From NCBI GenBank assembly GCA_021803005.1, contig JAJZQT010000011.1:1-36984 (forward strand): a stretch of 36,984 bases of DNA. The letters are read 5' to 3'. This DNA comes from Actinomycetes bacterium (GTDB lineage: Bacteria > Actinomycetota > Thermoleophilia > BMS3ABIN01). A program made the position numbers and the translations under genes. Under the pieces are notes generated by a model that was not told the origin of the DNA, searched no databases, and was given only the letters and a program-made list of their open reading frames with translations. Shown here piece after piece: positions 21,926 through 32,120 of the stretch (within the stretch, counting starts at the first letter, position 1; the number at the start of each line of letters is the position of its first letter).

Positions 21926-23968
21926 TTGGCTGAGAATCATGAGCTCGACCAGCAGTGTATCAACACGCTCAGGTTTCTGGCGACGGACGCGGTGCAGAAG
22001 GCCAACTCCGGGCATCCCGGGATGCCGATGGGCGCCGCGCCGATGGCATATGTCCTTTGGACAAGGTTTCTGGACTTTGATCCCACGGCTCCGGACTGGC
22101 CGGACCGCGACCGTTTCATCCTCTCTGCCGGCCACGGTTCGATGCTGCTCTACGGGCTGCTTTATCTGACCGGATATCCGGACATGACCATGGAGCAGAT
22201 CCGGAATTTCCGCCAGTGGGGCAGCCGCACTGCCGGGCATCCGGAAAGCCTGCTGGCGTCCGGCATCGAAGTGACCACGGGTCCGCTGGGCCAGGGCTTC
22301 GGCAACGGCGTCGGCATGGCGATCGCCGAGCGTTATCTGGCCAGCCTGTACAACACGGCCGAGCATCCGCTTGTCGACCATTATATCTACGCGATCTGCA
22401 GCGACGGCGACCTGATGGAGGGAGTTGCCTCCGAGGCCGCCTCCCTCGCCGGACACCTGGGCCTGGGAAGGCTCGTCTACCTCTACGACGACAACCGCAT
22501 CTCGATCGAGGGCAGCACGCAGCTGGCGTTCACCGAAGACCGCGGCGCCCGCTTCGAGGCATACGGATGGCATGTGCAGCATGTCGAGAACGGCAACGAC
22601 CTGGATGCGATCGAGGCGGCGATCGAGGCGGCGCGGCAGGAAGAGGAGCGGCCCTCGATCATCATGGTGCACACGCACATCGGCTACGGCGCCCCGCACA
22701 AGCAGGACACGGCCGCCGCGCACGGCGAGCCGCTGGGGGTCGAAGAGGTAAGCCTGGCCAAGGCGGCGCTGGGCTGGCCGCTGGAGCCCGATTTCTATGT
22801 TCCCGAAGAGGCGCTGGCGCATTTCCGCGCCGCCGGCGACCGGGGCAGGGCGCGCCACCAGGAATGGCAGCGGCTGTTTGAAGCCTATCAGCAGGCTGAG
22901 CCGGCCCGCGCCACGGCTTTCATGGCCGCGCTGCGACGCGAGCTGCCGGACGGCTGGGAAGAGCTGCTGCCGCGCTTCGGGGAAAAGGACGGTCCGATGG
23001 CCACGCGCGTGGCCTCCGGCAAATGCATCAACGCGCTGGCGCCGGCACTGCCGCAGCTTTTCGGCGGCTCGGCCGACCTGGCGCCGTCCACGATGACGCT
23101 GGTCGACGGCGGCGGCGATTTCGAGCGGGGCAGCGTCGGGCGCAACCTTCATTTCGGCGTGCGCGAGCACGGCATGGGCGCGATCGTCAACGGGATGGCG
23201 CAGCACGGCGGCATCATCCCCTACGGCGCCACCTTCCTCATTTTTTCCGATTACATGCGCGCCTCGATCCGCCTCGGGGCGCTGCAGCAGGCGCCGGCGA
23301 TCTGGGTGTTCACCCACGACAGCGTCGGCCTGGGCGAGGACGGGCCCACGCACGAGCCGGTCGAACACCTGATGTCGCTCCGGGTGATGCCCGACCTCGT
23401 GCTCATCCGCCCCGCGGATGCGGCGGAAACCGCGGCTGCCTGGCGCGCGGCGCTGGAACTCTACCGGCAGGACACGCCGGTGGCGCTGGCGCTGACGCGG
23501 CAGAAGCTGCCGGTGCTTAAGGGCGCCGACGCCGGCGGAGTTGCCCGCGGCGCCTACGTGCTGGCGGAGGCCGGCCGGGGCGTTCACAGCATCGACGCGA
23601 TCATCATCGCCAGCGGTTCGGAGGTGCACGTGGCGCTGGCCGCGCGCGAGCAGCTGGAGCAGAAGAAGATCTCGGTGCGCGTGGTTAGCATGCCTTCCTG
23701 GGAGCTGTTTGACCGGCAGGATGAGGAGTATCAAAAGGCGGTGCTGCCGCCGGAGGTGCATGCGCGCCTGTCGGTGGAAGCCGGCGTCACGCTCGGCTGG
23801 CGCCGCTACGTCGGCGACAGGGGCGGTTCGGTGGGGATCGACCGGTACGGCGCTTCCGCCCCCGGGAACGTGGTGCTGGACAAGCTGGGGATCAACGCCG
23901 GCAATGTCGCCGCCCGCGCCATGGAGCTGCTGGCGCACGAGCCGGGAGTCGCCGACTGGGATCTGTAG
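21926..23968 (+). CDS. tkt: Transketolase
   Basis: Transketolase moves two-carbon units between sugar phosphates in the pentose phosphate pathway, supplying ribose 5-phosphate for the purine pathway encoded next to it. The thiamine-diphosphate site is visible as SDGDLMEG...DDN, with [13 protein letters not shown] near the start and [13 protein letters not shown] in the pyrimidine-binding domain. The frame is open from an ATG at 21848, but homology-like sequence begins at [12 protein letters not shown] lies five bases before the TTG at 21926, so I start there, giving 680 residues, normal for the family. It converges with purH, nine bases apart. Confidence 0.93.
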   Translation: MAENHELDQQCINTLRFLATDAVQKANSGHPGMPMGAAPMAYVLWTRFLDFDPTAPDWPDRDRFILSAGHGSMLLYGLLYLTGYPDMTMEQIRNFRQWGSRTAGHPESLLASGIEVTTGPLGQGFGNGVGMAIAERYLASLYNTAEHPLVDHYIYAICSDGDLMEGVASEAASLAGHLGLGRLVYLYDDNRISIEGSTQLAFTEDRGARFEAYGWHVQHVENGNDLDAIEAAIEAARQEEERPSIIMVHTHIGYGAPHKQDTAAAHGEPLGVEEVSLAKAALGWPLEPDFYVPEEALAHFRAAGDRGRARHQEWQRLFEAYQQAEPARATAFMAALRRELPDGWEELLPRFGEKDGPMATRVASGKCINALAPALPQLFGGSADLAPSTMTLVDGGGDFERGSVGRNLHFGVREHGMGAIVNGMAQHGGIIPYGATFLIFSDYMRASIRLGALQQAPAIWVFTHDSVGLGEDGPTHEPVEHLMSLRVMPDLVLIRPADAAETAAAWRAALELYRQDTPVALALTRQKLPVLKGADAGGVARGAYVLAEAGRGVHSIDAIIIASGSEVHVALAAREQLEQKKISVRVVSMPSWELFDRQDEEYQKAVLPPEVHARLSVEAGVTLGWRRYVGDRGGSVGIDRYGASAPGNVVLDKLGINAGNVAARAMELLAHEPGVADWDL

Positions 23969-23977
23969 AGGGGCGCC

Positions 23978-25519
23978 CTAGTGCAGAAAGTGCCTCACGC
24001 GGGTGAAGATCATCGCCACCTCGTGCTCATCGCAGAGCTTGATCGCTTCCTCGTCGCGCTTGGCGCCGCCAGGCTGGATGACACAGCTGATCCCCCTGGG
24101 GATCAGCAGGTCCAGCGCGTCGGTGAAGGGGAAGAAGGCGTCCGAGCCGCACGTTGCGCCCTGCAGCTCCGTCTGTGATTTCTGCAGCGCGATGTTGGTG
24201 GAATCGACGCGGCTCATCTGGCCGGCGCCGATACCGGCGGTGGCCAGGCCCTTGGCGATGACGATGGCGTTGGAGCGCACATGCTTGGCCACCCGCCAGG
24301 CGAAGAGGGCGTCGCCCCATTCGTTCTCGCTGGGATGCCGTTTGGTGACGACCTCCATGTTCTCGCGCTCGTCCAGTCCGGAATCCTTGTCCTGCACTAT
24401 CAGGCCGCCCATCACCCGCTTGTAGTCCGGTTCGCCGGTGACCGCCTTGCGCCGTTCCTCATTGACAAGCAGTCTTATCCTTGGCTTTTGGGTGAGGATC
24501 TCCACGGCTTCGGCGGTGAAGCCGGGGGCGAACAGCACCTCGATGAATTTCTTCGCCATCATCTCGGCCAGCTCTTCGTCCACGATCCGGTTCAGCGCCA
24601 CCACCGAGCCGAAAGCGCTGATCGGATCGGCCGCCCACGCCTTCCTGTAAGCGCGGCTGATGTCCTCCGCGACGGCGACGCCGCAGGGGTTGTTGTGCTT
24701 GATGACCACCGCCGCCGGCAGCGAGAACTCGCGCAGCAGCTCGCGGGCGCTGTTTAAATCCAGCAAATTGTTGAATCCCAGCTCGATGCCGTGCAGCTGC
24801 GTGACGCGGCTGAGCAGATGGCGGCGGGAGCCGACCTCGGTGTAATACGCGGCGCGCTGGTGGGGATTCTCGCCGTACTTGAGCGACTGCACCTTCTCGA
24901 AGTCCAGCAGCATGAACGGCGGGAAGTCATCCACGCCCTCGCTGAACCAGTTGGCGATGACGGTATCATAATGGGCGATGTTGTGGAACGTCTGCGTCGC
25001 CAGATCGCGCAGGGTACCGGCGCACAGCTGGTTGTCGTTCGCGCGCATCTCCTCGACGATCTCCGGATAGCGGCGCGGGTCGGAGACGACAGCCACGCTC
25101 TTGAAGTTCTTGGCGGCGGCGCGCACGATCGTGGGGCCGCCGATGTCGATGTTCTCGATGACTTCGGCCTCGGAGACGCCGCGGCGGCTGGAGACTTCCT
25201 CGAAGGGATACAGATTAACGACCACCATGTCAATCGGCTTTATATTGTGTTCCTTGAGCGTGAGCATGTGCTCGTGCTTGTCCCGGTCAGCCAGCAGCGC
25301 CGCGTGAATATTCGGGTGCAGCGTCTTGACCCGGCCGTCGAGGATCTCGGGAAAGCCGGTGACGTCGCTGATGGGAACGACCTTGATGCCCTTTTCCTCC
25401 AGAAAGCGGGCGGTGCCGCCGGTGGAGATGATTTCCACCCCCAGCTCTGACAACGACTCTGCAAATTTGTCAAGCCCTATCTTGTTGGAGACCGATATTA
25501 ATGCCCGTTTGACTTTCAA
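23978..25519 (-). CDS. purH: Bifunctional AICAR transformylase / IMP cyclohydrolase
   Basis: This enzyme carries out the last two steps to IMP: formyl transfer to AICAR and ring closure. It has 513 residues. The N-terminal MGS-like cyclohydrolase domain (about 1-200) contains STGGTARFLEEKGI and DGRVKTLHPNIHAALLAD. The C-terminal transformylase carries the catalytic KHNNPCG motif near residue 270, and later YGENPHQ-like sequence and SDAFFPF. Translation starts at a TTG preceded by GGGAGGA. It is the last gene of the leftward purine operon, 45 bases after purN. Confidence 0.95.
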   Translation of the reverse strand: MKVKRALISVSNKIGLDKFAESLSELGVEIISTGGTARFLEEKGIKVVPISDVTGFPEILDGRVKTLHPNIHAALLADRDKHEHMLTLKEHNIKPIDMVVVNLYPFEEVSSRRGVSEAEVIENIDIGGPTIVRAAAKNFKSVAVVSDPRRYPEIVEEMRANDNQLCAGTLRDLATQTFHNIAHYDTVIANWFSEGVDDFPPFMLLDFEKVQSLKYGENPHQRAAYYTEVGSRRHLLSRVTQLHGIELGFNNLLDLNSARELLREFSLPAAVVIKHNNPCGVAVAEDISRAYRKAWAADPISAFGSVVALNRIVDEELAEMMAKKFIEVLFAPGFTAEAVEILTQKPRIRLLVNEERRKAVTGEPDYKRVMGGLIVQDKDSGLDERENMEVVTKRHPSENEWGDALFAWRVAKHVRSNAIVIAKGLATAGIGAGQMSRVDSTNIALQKSQTELQGATCGSDAFFPFTDALDLLIPRGISCVIQPGGAKRDEEAIKLCDEHEVAMIFTRVRHFLH

Positions 25520-25564
25520 TCTGTCCTCCCGAGACGGCTCAAGCCCATAAAGCTGCTTTAATGT

Positions 25565-26182
25565 CTATTCGATTATCACCTTGCGGGGATTATCCCTGTC
25601 GAAGCGGACGCGCCCTGCCGCGATCAGCTCGATCGCGCGCGGCAGCAGCCGGTGCTCCACCTCGTGGATCCGGGCCGCCAGACTTTCAACCGTGTCATTA
25701 TATTCTATGTCCACGGCTTCTTGAAGAATGACCGGACCGGTATCGACGCCCTCGTCCACCAGATGGACCGTGACGCCCGTGATGCGGACACCGTAAGCCA
25801 GGGCGTCCGCGATGGCGCTGCCGCCGGGAAACGAAGGCAGCAGCGAAGGATGCAGGTTCACGACCTTATAAGGGAAGCGGTCGAGGAACGCCGGCGTCAT
25901 CACGCGCATGTAGCCGGCCAGCACTACCAGGTCGGCGCCGTGGTGCTCCAGCACGTCGGCGACCGCCCAGTCATGCTCGACCCGCTCGGCGTAGTCCTGC
26001 GGACGCAGCACCGCCGTGGGGATGCCGGCTTTCTCCGCGCGCTTGAGGCCGTAGGCGCCGGGCTTGTCGCTGACGACCACGGCAACCTCGATGTCTCCGG
26101 AGCCCTCGTGCAGCCGCTCGATGATGCTCTGGAGATTAGTGCCCGACCCTGAGACCAGGACGCCGAGACGGAAACGGCTCAA
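25565..26182 (-). CDS. purN: Phosphoribosylglycinamide formyltransferase
   Basis: PurN formylates GAR with 10-formyl-tetrahydrofolate, the third step of the pathway. The family signature is clear: SGSGTNLQ near the start, NLHPSLLPSFPG, then VTVHLVDEGVDTGPVI with the catalytic Asp. The frame is open from 26284, inside purM. AAGGA just before the TTG at 26182 and the first conserved strand (RLGVLVSGSG) mark the real start, giving 205 residues. It begins ten bases after purM ends. Confidence 0.93.
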   Translation of the reverse strand: MSRFRLGVLVSGSGTNLQSIIERLHEGSGDIEVAVVVSDKPGAYGLKRAEKAGIPTAVLRPQDYAERVEHDWAVADVLEHHGADLVVLAGYMRVMTPAFLDRFPYKVVNLHPSLLPSFPGGSAIADALAYGVRITGVTVHLVDEGVDTGPVILQEAVDIEYNDTVESLAARIHEVEHRLLPRAIELIAAGRVRFDRDNPRKVIIE

Positions 26183-26192
26183 GCGATTCCTT

Positions 26193-27179
26193 TCACCTTT
26201 TGATGAATTCGATCCGGTCTGTTCCGGAAACGATCTCGCCGAGCCGGACGGCACCGGGGACGGCGTCCTGCGCTTTGCCGGCATCGCTGGCGGCGACTAT
26301 GGCCACGAAACCGATGCCCATGTTGAATGTCCGCAGCATCTCGCCGGAGGCGACATTGCCGAGGCGCCTAAGGCTATCAAATAACGGCGATGTTCGCAAC
26401 CGGGAGAGGTCGATGCGCGCGGTCCGGCCCGCGGGGATCACCCGGGGGACGTTTTCCGGCAGCCCGCCGCCAGTGATGTGGGCCATGGCGCGCACGTCGG
26501 CGGCCTGAAGCAGCGCCGCCACATCCCGGGCGTAAATCCTGGTCGGCTGCAGCAGCGCCTCGCCGGCGGGCCCCACACCCGGCAGCTCGTCGCCGTAGCC
26601 GATGCCGTTGACCTCGAGGATCTTCCGGACCAGAGAGAAACCGTTGCTGTGCACGCCGCTGGAGGGCAGGCCGATGACGGCGTCACCGGCCTCGATGCGG
26701 CTGCCATCGATGATGGCGTCCTTCTCGACCACGCCGACGGCGAATCCGGCCATGTCGAAGTGTCCGCCGGTGTAAAGGTCAGGCATCTCCGCCGTCTCGC
26801 CGCCCAGAAGCGCGCAGCCCGACTGGCGGCATCCCTCGGCAACTCCTTCCACCAGCTGGGCCGCCTTTTCGGGGTCCAGCCTGCCGACGGCGAGGTAATC
26901 AAGGAAGAATAGCGGGCGGGCGCCCGTGGTGATCAGATCGTTGACCGACATCGCCACCAGGTCGATGCCGACGGTATCGTAACGGCCCAGCGCCTCGGCG
27001 ATCAGCACCTTGGTGCCGACGCCGTCAGTGGCCGAGACCAGGACGGGATTCTTCAGGTGTGGCAGTTCGACAAGCCCGGCGAATCCGCCGAGGCCGCCGA
27101 TGATGTTGAGCTCGCCGCGGGTGGATCTGACCGCGCCGCGGATGCGCTCCACCACCTCGGCGCCGGCGTCGATGTTCAC
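26193..27179 (-). CDS. purM: Phosphoribosylaminoimidazole synthetase (AIR synthase)
   Basis: PurM closes the imidazole ring of AIR using ATP. It has 328 residues with VSATDGVGTKVLIA, a GVDLVAMSVND-like segment (GIDLVAMSVNDLI), GGETAEMPDLY and HITGGGLPENVPRV in order. The GTG at 27179 follows GGGAG. Homologues usually begin about ten residues earlier with a TYA-x-AGV segment. The codons for LTYAGAGV are in frame directly upstream, yet no ATG, GTG or TTG lies between them and the purF stop. The protein therefore either starts short at this GTG or uses an unusual start codon. Confidence 0.92.
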   Translation of the reverse strand: MNIDAGAEVVERIRGAVRSTRGELNIIGGLGGFAGLVELPHLKNPVLVSATDGVGTKVLIAEALGRYDTVGIDLVAMSVNDLITTGARPLFFLDYLAVGRLDPEKAAQLVEGVAEGCRQSGCALLGGETAEMPDLYTGGHFDMAGFAVGVVEKDAIIDGSRIEAGDAVIGLPSSGVHSNGFSLVRKILEVNGIGYGDELPGVGPAGEALLQPTRIYARDVAALLQAADVRAMAHITGGGLPENVPRVIPAGRTARIDLSRLRTSPLFDSLRRLGNVASGEMLRTFNMGIGFVAIVAASDAGKAQDAVPGAVRLGEIVSGTDRIEFIKR

Positions 27180-27220
27180 GCCCGCTCCCGCGTAAGTGAG
27201 ACGCTCTTTCGCGTCTCCGC

Positions 27221-28777
27221 TTATGCCACCGGCTCCTTCTTGGTCTTGCGCTTCGGCGCCGCTTTCCCGCCATTGCCGCCGGCGTCCGGCGCCGCTTTTG
27301 CCTTGGCCCGGCGCTTCTTTTCCCCGGCCGTTCCCTGCTCGACCTGCTCGAAGCGGTGCTTGCTGCCCTTCACATCTTCAGGGATGTCAACGGGATATTT
27401 GCCGGTGAAACAGGCGCGGCAGAAGCGCTCCTTCGGCATGCCCACGGCCCGCTGCAGGCCTTCGAGCGTGATGTACTCCAGCGAGGTGGCGCCGACGTGC
27501 TTGCGGATCTCGTCGATGCTCTTCTCCGAAGCGATCAGCTCCGTGCTGGTGGAAGTGTCGATGCCATAAAAACAGGGATGCGTGATCGGCGGCGAGCTGA
27601 TGCGCAGATGCACCTCTTTGGCGCCGGCGTCAAACAGCATGCGCACGATCTTGTGCGTGGTGTTGCCGCGCACGATGGAGTCATCCACCACCACCAGCCG
27701 TTTGCCCCTGATCAGCTCCGCCAGCGGGTTGAGCTTGACGCGGACGCCGTGCTGGCGCAGATCCTGGTCGGGCTGGATGAAGGTGCGGCCGACATAACGG
27801 TTCTTGATCAGGCCCTCGCCGTAAGGGATGCCGCTCGCGCGCGCGAAGCCGATGGCGGCGGGGGTGCCGGTGTCGGGCACGGGGATGACCATGTCGGCAT
27901 CCACCGGGAACTCGCGCGCCAGTTCCTCGCCCATGCAGTTGCGCATGCGCGAGACCGTCTGGCCCTCGATCACCGAGTCCGGCCGCGCGAAATAAATGAA
28001 TTCGAAGATGCAGAAACCCTGGTCTTTCGCCGGCGGGATCACCTGGGTGACATCCATCCGCCCCGGCGTCAGCACTACCATCTGCCCCGGCGCGACCTCC
28101 TGGACAAGCTCGGCGCCGACGATGTCCAGGCCGCAGCTCTCCGACGCCAGCACGTAGTTGCCGTCCTCGAGGCGGCCGACCGCCAGCGGCCGCACGCCCC
28201 AGGGATCGCGGAAGCCGACGACGATGCCCTGGCTCAGCAGCACCACCGAGAAGGCGCCCTTGATCTTCGGCATCACATCGGCGACGGCGTCGCGGATGTC
28301 CTCCGCCGGGTTGGTGGCGATGATCGCCGCCAGCAGCTCGCTGTCGCTGGTGGAGGTGAGTTTGATGTCGTGGCCGTTGAGCATCCCGCGCAGCTCGCCG
28401 GTGTTGACGATATTGCCGTTATGTGCCAGAGCCACGGTGTGGCCGTTGCGGATGTGGCAGACCGGCTGTGCATTGCACCAGCGGGTCGAGCCGGTCGTCG
28501 AGTATCGCACGTGGCCGATGGCCGCCTGGCCAGAGAGGCTCCGGAGCGTCTCCTCCTTGAACACCTGCGAGACCAGGCCCATCTCCTTGAATACCGTCAG
28601 ATGGCCGTTATCGGAAACGGCGATGCCGGCGCTTTCCTGCCCGCGATGCTGCAAGGCGAAGAGCGAGAAGAAGGCCAGCCGGCTGACGTCCCGCCCGGGA
28701 GCGCTCAGCCCGACGATGCCGCAGGCTTCCTCGGGCTTGTCGTGCTCGATGTAATCGTTTTCGACGATTGGTTCCAC
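27221..28777 (-). CDS. purF: Amidophosphoribosyltransferase
   Basis: PurF makes phosphoribosylamine from PRPP and glutamine, the committed step. It has 518 residues. C18 (ACGIVGL) becomes the N-terminal nucleophile after removal of a short propeptide. Cysteines in RNCMGEE, HPCFYGID and FCRACFTGKYP match the iron-sulphur ligands of the Bacillus-type enzyme, so oxygen-sensitive turnover is likely. VVVDDSIVRGNTT is the PRPP loop. The last 50 residues form a Lys/Ala-rich low-complexity tail beyond the usual end. The start is GTG after AAAGGGA. Confidence 0.94.
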   Translation of the reverse strand: MEPIVENDYIEHDKPEEACGIVGLSAPGRDVSRLAFFSLFALQHRGQESAGIAVSDNGHLTVFKEMGLVSQVFKEETLRSLSGQAAIGHVRYSTTGSTRWCNAQPVCHIRNGHTVALAHNGNIVNTGELRGMLNGHDIKLTSTSDSELLAAIIATNPAEDIRDAVADVMPKIKGAFSVVLLSQGIVVGFRDPWGVRPLAVGRLEDGNYVLASESCGLDIVGAELVQEVAPGQMVVLTPGRMDVTQVIPPAKDQGFCIFEFIYFARPDSVIEGQTVSRMRNCMGEELAREFPVDADMVIPVPDTGTPAAIGFARASGIPYGEGLIKNRYVGRTFIQPDQDLRQHGVRVKLNPLAELIRGKRLVVVDDSIVRGNTTHKIVRMLFDAGAKEVHLRISSPPITHPCFYGIDTSTSTELIASEKSIDEIRKHVGATSLEYITLEGLQRAVGMPKERFCRACFTGKYPVDIPEDVKGSKHRFEQVEQGTAGEKKRRAKAKAAPDAGGNGGKAAPKRKTKKEPVA

Positions 28778-28857
28778 AGTTCCCTTTACCCGGTAAGACG
28801 GGAAATTTCTCTGCCCTTATCTAATGATTCTAGCGGTTTTGGAGACGCATGGCATGG

Positions 28858-31083
28858 CTATGTCCCCTGCATCATCTTTTCCAGCGCATTTTCCCAGGAG
28901 GCCGCCGCATCGGAGACCGGTACGCTCAGCAGCTCGCGGCCGCCTGATTTGATCACGAGCCGCTCGCCGCCGGTGCGGCCGATTACCCGCAGCGGCACAT
29001 CGCCGGCCATCTGGCGCAAGCGCTCCAGGTCGTCGCCGGCCACGGTGGCCACGACCAGGCCCGGCGTCTCGCCGAACAGCATGATGTCAGCGCGCGGCCC
29101 GGATCCATCCGCTCCATCCCCGGCATCGTCGAGCTCCACCACAGCGCCCCGGCCGCCCTCGATCGCCGATTCGGCCAGGCAGCAGGCCAGGCCGCCGTCG
29201 CTGACGTCGTGGACGCTGATGATCATCCCTTCACGAATGGCTTCCCGCACCAGCGCCTGCAGCTTTTTCTCCAGCTCGAGATCGACGTCGGGGATGCGCC
29301 CGGCGACCTCGCCGTGGATGCGCAGCTGGTACTCGGAGCCGTCGACCGCCGGGCGGCCGCTGCCCAGCAGCAGGATGACGTCGCCGTCGCCGGCGAACCC
29401 GTGCCGGGCGATGCGGTCCACATCATCGACGACCCCCAGCATGCCCACGACCGGATTGGGATAGATGGCCTTGCCAAAACTCTCGTTATAAAAACTGACG
29501 TTGCCGCCGGTGACCGGCGTCTCCAGCGCCTCGCACGCCTCGGTCATGCCCTCAACCGCTTCCTTGAACTGATGGTAGATGCCGCCCTTCTCGGGATTGC
29601 CGAAGTTGAGGCAATTGGTGATCGCCACCGGCCGCGCCCCGGTGCAGGAAAGATTGCGGGCGGCTTCTGCCACCACGGCCCGCGCGCCCCGCCGGGGATC
29701 GAGATAGCAGCGGCGGCCGTTGCCATCAGTGACCAGCGCCACGCCGTCGCGGCGGCCCTTGAGTCTGAGCACCGCCGCCTCGCCGCCAGGCCAGAGGGCG
29801 TTGTTTGTCTGTACCATGTGATCGTACTGCTGGTAGACCCAGCGCCTGGAGCAGATGTTGGGCGAGGCCAGCAGCTTTAGCAGGACGGCGGCCGGGTCTT
29901 CCGGCGGCGGGTAATGATCCTCCGCCAGCGGCTCATCGACCTCGTGCCGGGGCCGGACAGGCTCCACCAGATAAGTCGGCGCCTCGTCAACCAGGGCCGC
30001 CACCGGCATGTCCCCGATCATCTCCTCGCCGCGGAAGATGCGCAGGCGGCCGGTGTCCGTCACCTTGCCGATCACGGTCGCGTCCAGGTCCCACTTGGCG
30101 CAGACCGCCAGCGCCGCCGCCTCGTTCCCGGGCGTGACGCAGGCCAGCATGCGCTCCTGCGACTCCGAGATCATGATCTCGAACGGCTCCATCCCCGCTT
30201 CCCGCAACGGCACTCTGGCGATGTCCATGTCGATGCCGGAGCCGCCCTTGCTGGCCATCTCGCTGGCTGAGCTGGACAGCCCGCCGGCGCCCAGGTCCTG
30301 GAGGCCGACCAGCAGGCCGCGGTCGCGCATCTCCAGGCTCGCCTCCAGCAGCTTCTTCTCGGTGAAGGGATCGCCCACCTGGACGGTGGGGCGCTTCTCC
30401 CCGGCGCTCTCGTCGAACTCGGCCGACGCCAGGATGCTGGCGCCGCCGATGCCGTCGCGGCCGGTCGTGGAGCCGAACAGGATGATCAGGTTGCCCTCGC
30501 CGTGGGCGGAGGCCTTTAAAATCCCGTCGTGCTCGACCTGGCCGACGCACATGACGTTGACCAGGCAGTTGCCCTCGTAAGCATCCTCGAAATGGATCTC
30601 GCCGCCGATCGTCGGTATGCCCATGCAGTTGCCGTAGGCGGCGACGCCGGCGACCACGCCATCAAGCAGGAACTTCTGCCGCGCCTTCTCCAGCGAGCCG
30701 AAGTGCAGCGGATCGAGGCAGGCGATCGGCCGCGCGCCCATGGCGAAGATGTCGCGCACGATGCCGCCGATGCCGGTGGCCGCTCCCTGAAAGGGCTCGA
30801 TCGCCGAGGGATGGTTGTGGCTCTCGATCTTCATGGCGATTGCGAGCCCGTTACCAATGTCTATGATGCCGGCGTTTTCGCCCGGCCCCTGAAGGATGCA
30901 ATCGCCGCCGACGGGGAGCCCCTTGAGCAGCGGCCGCGAATGCTTGTAGCCGCAGTGCTCGCTCCACATCAGCGAGAAGATCGCCAGCTCCACGTAGTTG
31001 GGCTCGCGGCCCAGCCGGGCGCAGATGTCGTCATACTCCCTGGCCTTGAGGCCGAGCAGCTCGTAGGCGGGCTTCGCCGTCAT
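28858..31083 (-). CDS. purL: FGAM synthase, short PurL subunit
   Basis: This is the synthetase subunit of the PurL-PurQ-PurS complex, converting FGAR to FGAM with ATP and ammonia delivered by PurQ. At 741 residues it is the small PurL of Gram-positive bacteria and archaea, not the 1300-residue fused form. SHNHPSAIEPFQGAATG, GGEIHFEDAYEGN, QDLGAGGLSSS and SVHDVSDGGLA are all present. It follows purQ by 52 bases, and the ATG has only a poor ribosome-binding site. purF follows after 80 bases. Confidence 0.95.
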   Translation of the reverse strand: MTAKPAYELLGLKAREYDDICARLGREPNYVELAIFSLMWSEHCGYKHSRPLLKGLPVGGDCILQGPGENAGIIDIGNGLAIAMKIESHNHPSAIEPFQGAATGIGGIVRDIFAMGARPIACLDPLHFGSLEKARQKFLLDGVVAGVAAYGNCMGIPTIGGEIHFEDAYEGNCLVNVMCVGQVEHDGILKASAHGEGNLIILFGSTTGRDGIGGASILASAEFDESAGEKRPTVQVGDPFTEKKLLEASLEMRDRGLLVGLQDLGAGGLSSSASEMASKGGSGIDMDIARVPLREAGMEPFEIMISESQERMLACVTPGNEAAALAVCAKWDLDATVIGKVTDTGRLRIFRGEEMIGDMPVAALVDEAPTYLVEPVRPRHEVDEPLAEDHYPPPEDPAAVLLKLLASPNICSRRWVYQQYDHMVQTNNALWPGGEAAVLRLKGRRDGVALVTDGNGRRCYLDPRRGARAVVAEAARNLSCTGARPVAITNCLNFGNPEKGGIYHQFKEAVEGMTEACEALETPVTGGNVSFYNESFGKAIYPNPVVGMLGVVDDVDRIARHGFAGDGDVILLLGSGRPAVDGSEYQLRIHGEVAGRIPDVDLELEKKLQALVREAIREGMIISVHDVSDGGLACCLAESAIEGGRGAVVELDDAGDGADGSGPRADIMLFGETPGLVVATVAGDDLERLRQMAGDVPLRVIGRTGGERLVIKSGGRELLSVPVSDAAASWENALEKMMQGT

Positions 31084-31135
31084 AAGGTCAATGAATCCGG
31101 GGACGAGCCCGGGGACGCCTGACAGATTTTTCGCA

Positions 31136-31867
31136 TCATCTTTTATTCACCAGGAAATCCATGATCGATTCGAACACGCCGCGGCCGTCGGCGCCGCCGA
31201 CCACCGGATCGCAGACACGCTCCGGGTGCGGCATCAAGCCAAAAACGTTGCCATCCCGGTTGCAGACGCCGGCGATATTGCCCAGCGAGCCATTGGGATT
31301 GGCTTCCATCGTTACCTCGCCGGCTTCGTCGCAGTAGCGCACCACGATCTGGTCATGCTGTTCCATTTCCGCCAGGCCCTCGGCGTCGATGAAATAATTG
31401 CCTTCCATGTGGGCGATGGGTATGCTGATCCGCTGGCCGGGCGCGTAGGCCCGCGTGAACGGGGTGGCGGCGTTCTCCACCCGCAGATTCACCAGCTTGC
31501 AGACGAATTTCAGGCCGGCGTTGCGGTGCATCGCGCCCGGAAGCATGCCGGCCTCCAGCAATATCTGGAAGCCGTTGCAGATGCCGATCACCAGGCCGCC
31601 GTCCTCGGCGAAGCGCCTGACCGCTTTCATGATCGGCGAGAAGCGGGCGATGGCGCCGCAGCGCAGATAGTCGCCGTAGGAGAATCCGCCCGGCAGGATG
31701 ACGCAGTCCAGCCCCGCCAGCTCCGTATCCTTGTGCCAGAGGTAGCGGGCTTCGGCGCCGGTAAAAGAGTTGACGGCGTCGTGGCTGTCGGCATCGCAGT
31801 TGGAGCCGGGGAAGACGACCACGCCAAAGCGGGCCGTGCTGGCTTTGGTTTGGCTGGAAGCGGTCAA
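31136..31867 (-). CDS. purQ: FGAM synthase, glutaminase subunit
   Basis: PurQ releases ammonia from glutamine for PurL. This class I amidotransferase has the FPGSNCD start, nucleophile Cys in [18 protein letters not shown], and His-Glu in MPHPERVCD. The frame is open from 32029, but that part is a shadow of purS. The TTG at 31867, four bases after the purS stop, gives 243 residues and suggests translational coupling. The preceding ribosome-binding site is weak, so the exact start is uncertain by a few codons. Confidence 0.92.
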   Translation of the reverse strand: MTASSQTKASTARFGVVVFPGSNCDADSHDAVNSFTGAEARYLWHKDTELAGLDCVILPGGFSYGDYLRCGAIARFSPIMKAVRRFAEDGGLVIGICNGFQILLEAGMLPGAMHRNAGLKFVCKLVNLRVENAATPFTRAYAPGQRISIPIAHMEGNYFIDAEGLAEMEQHDQIVVRYCDEAGEVTMEANPNGSLGNIAGVCNRDGNVFGLMPHPERVCDPVVGGADGRGVFESIMDFLVNKR

Positions 31868-31871
31868 GGAT

Positions 31872-32111
31872 CTATTCGGTTTCGAGCTCGAACCGGAAAT
31901 CTTCGATGATGGGATTGGCCAGCAGTTTATGGCACATCTTGTCAACTTCGTCAGCGGCGCCATCGCCCGCGGGCAGTTCCAGTTCGATGTATTTGCCCAC
32001 GCGCACGTTGGCCACACCCTCGAAGCCAAGCGCCGGCAGCGAACGCTCGATGGCGACCCCCTGCGGATCGAGAATGCCCTGCTTTGGCGTTATGTAGACT
32101 TTGGCCTTCAT
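31872..32111 (-). CDS. purS: FGAM synthase, PurS subunit
   Basis: This 79-residue bridging subunit holds PurL and PurQ together. It has the usual [15 protein letters not shown] start and a [11 protein letters not shown] centre. AGAGGTGG precedes the ATG. It lies nine bases after purC and four before the purQ start. Its presence confirms the three-part PurL complex. Confidence 0.94.
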   Translation of the reverse strand: MKAKVYITPKQGILDPQGVAIERSLPALGFEGVANVRVGKYIELELPAGDGAADEVDKMCHKLLANPIIEDFRFELETE

Positions 32112-32120
32112 GCCACCTCT

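Noticed and set aside
21761-23938. 725-codon minus-strand open frame opposite tkt
   Set aside because: It is a shadow: high G+C at third positions keeps the opposite frame open, and composition is rich in Arg, Ala and His with no domain. tkt on the plus strand is unmistakable.
27356-29464. 702-codon plus-strand frame across purF and purL
   Set aside because: Antisense shadow of two well-supported purine genes, with no ribosome-binding site and no recognisable motif.
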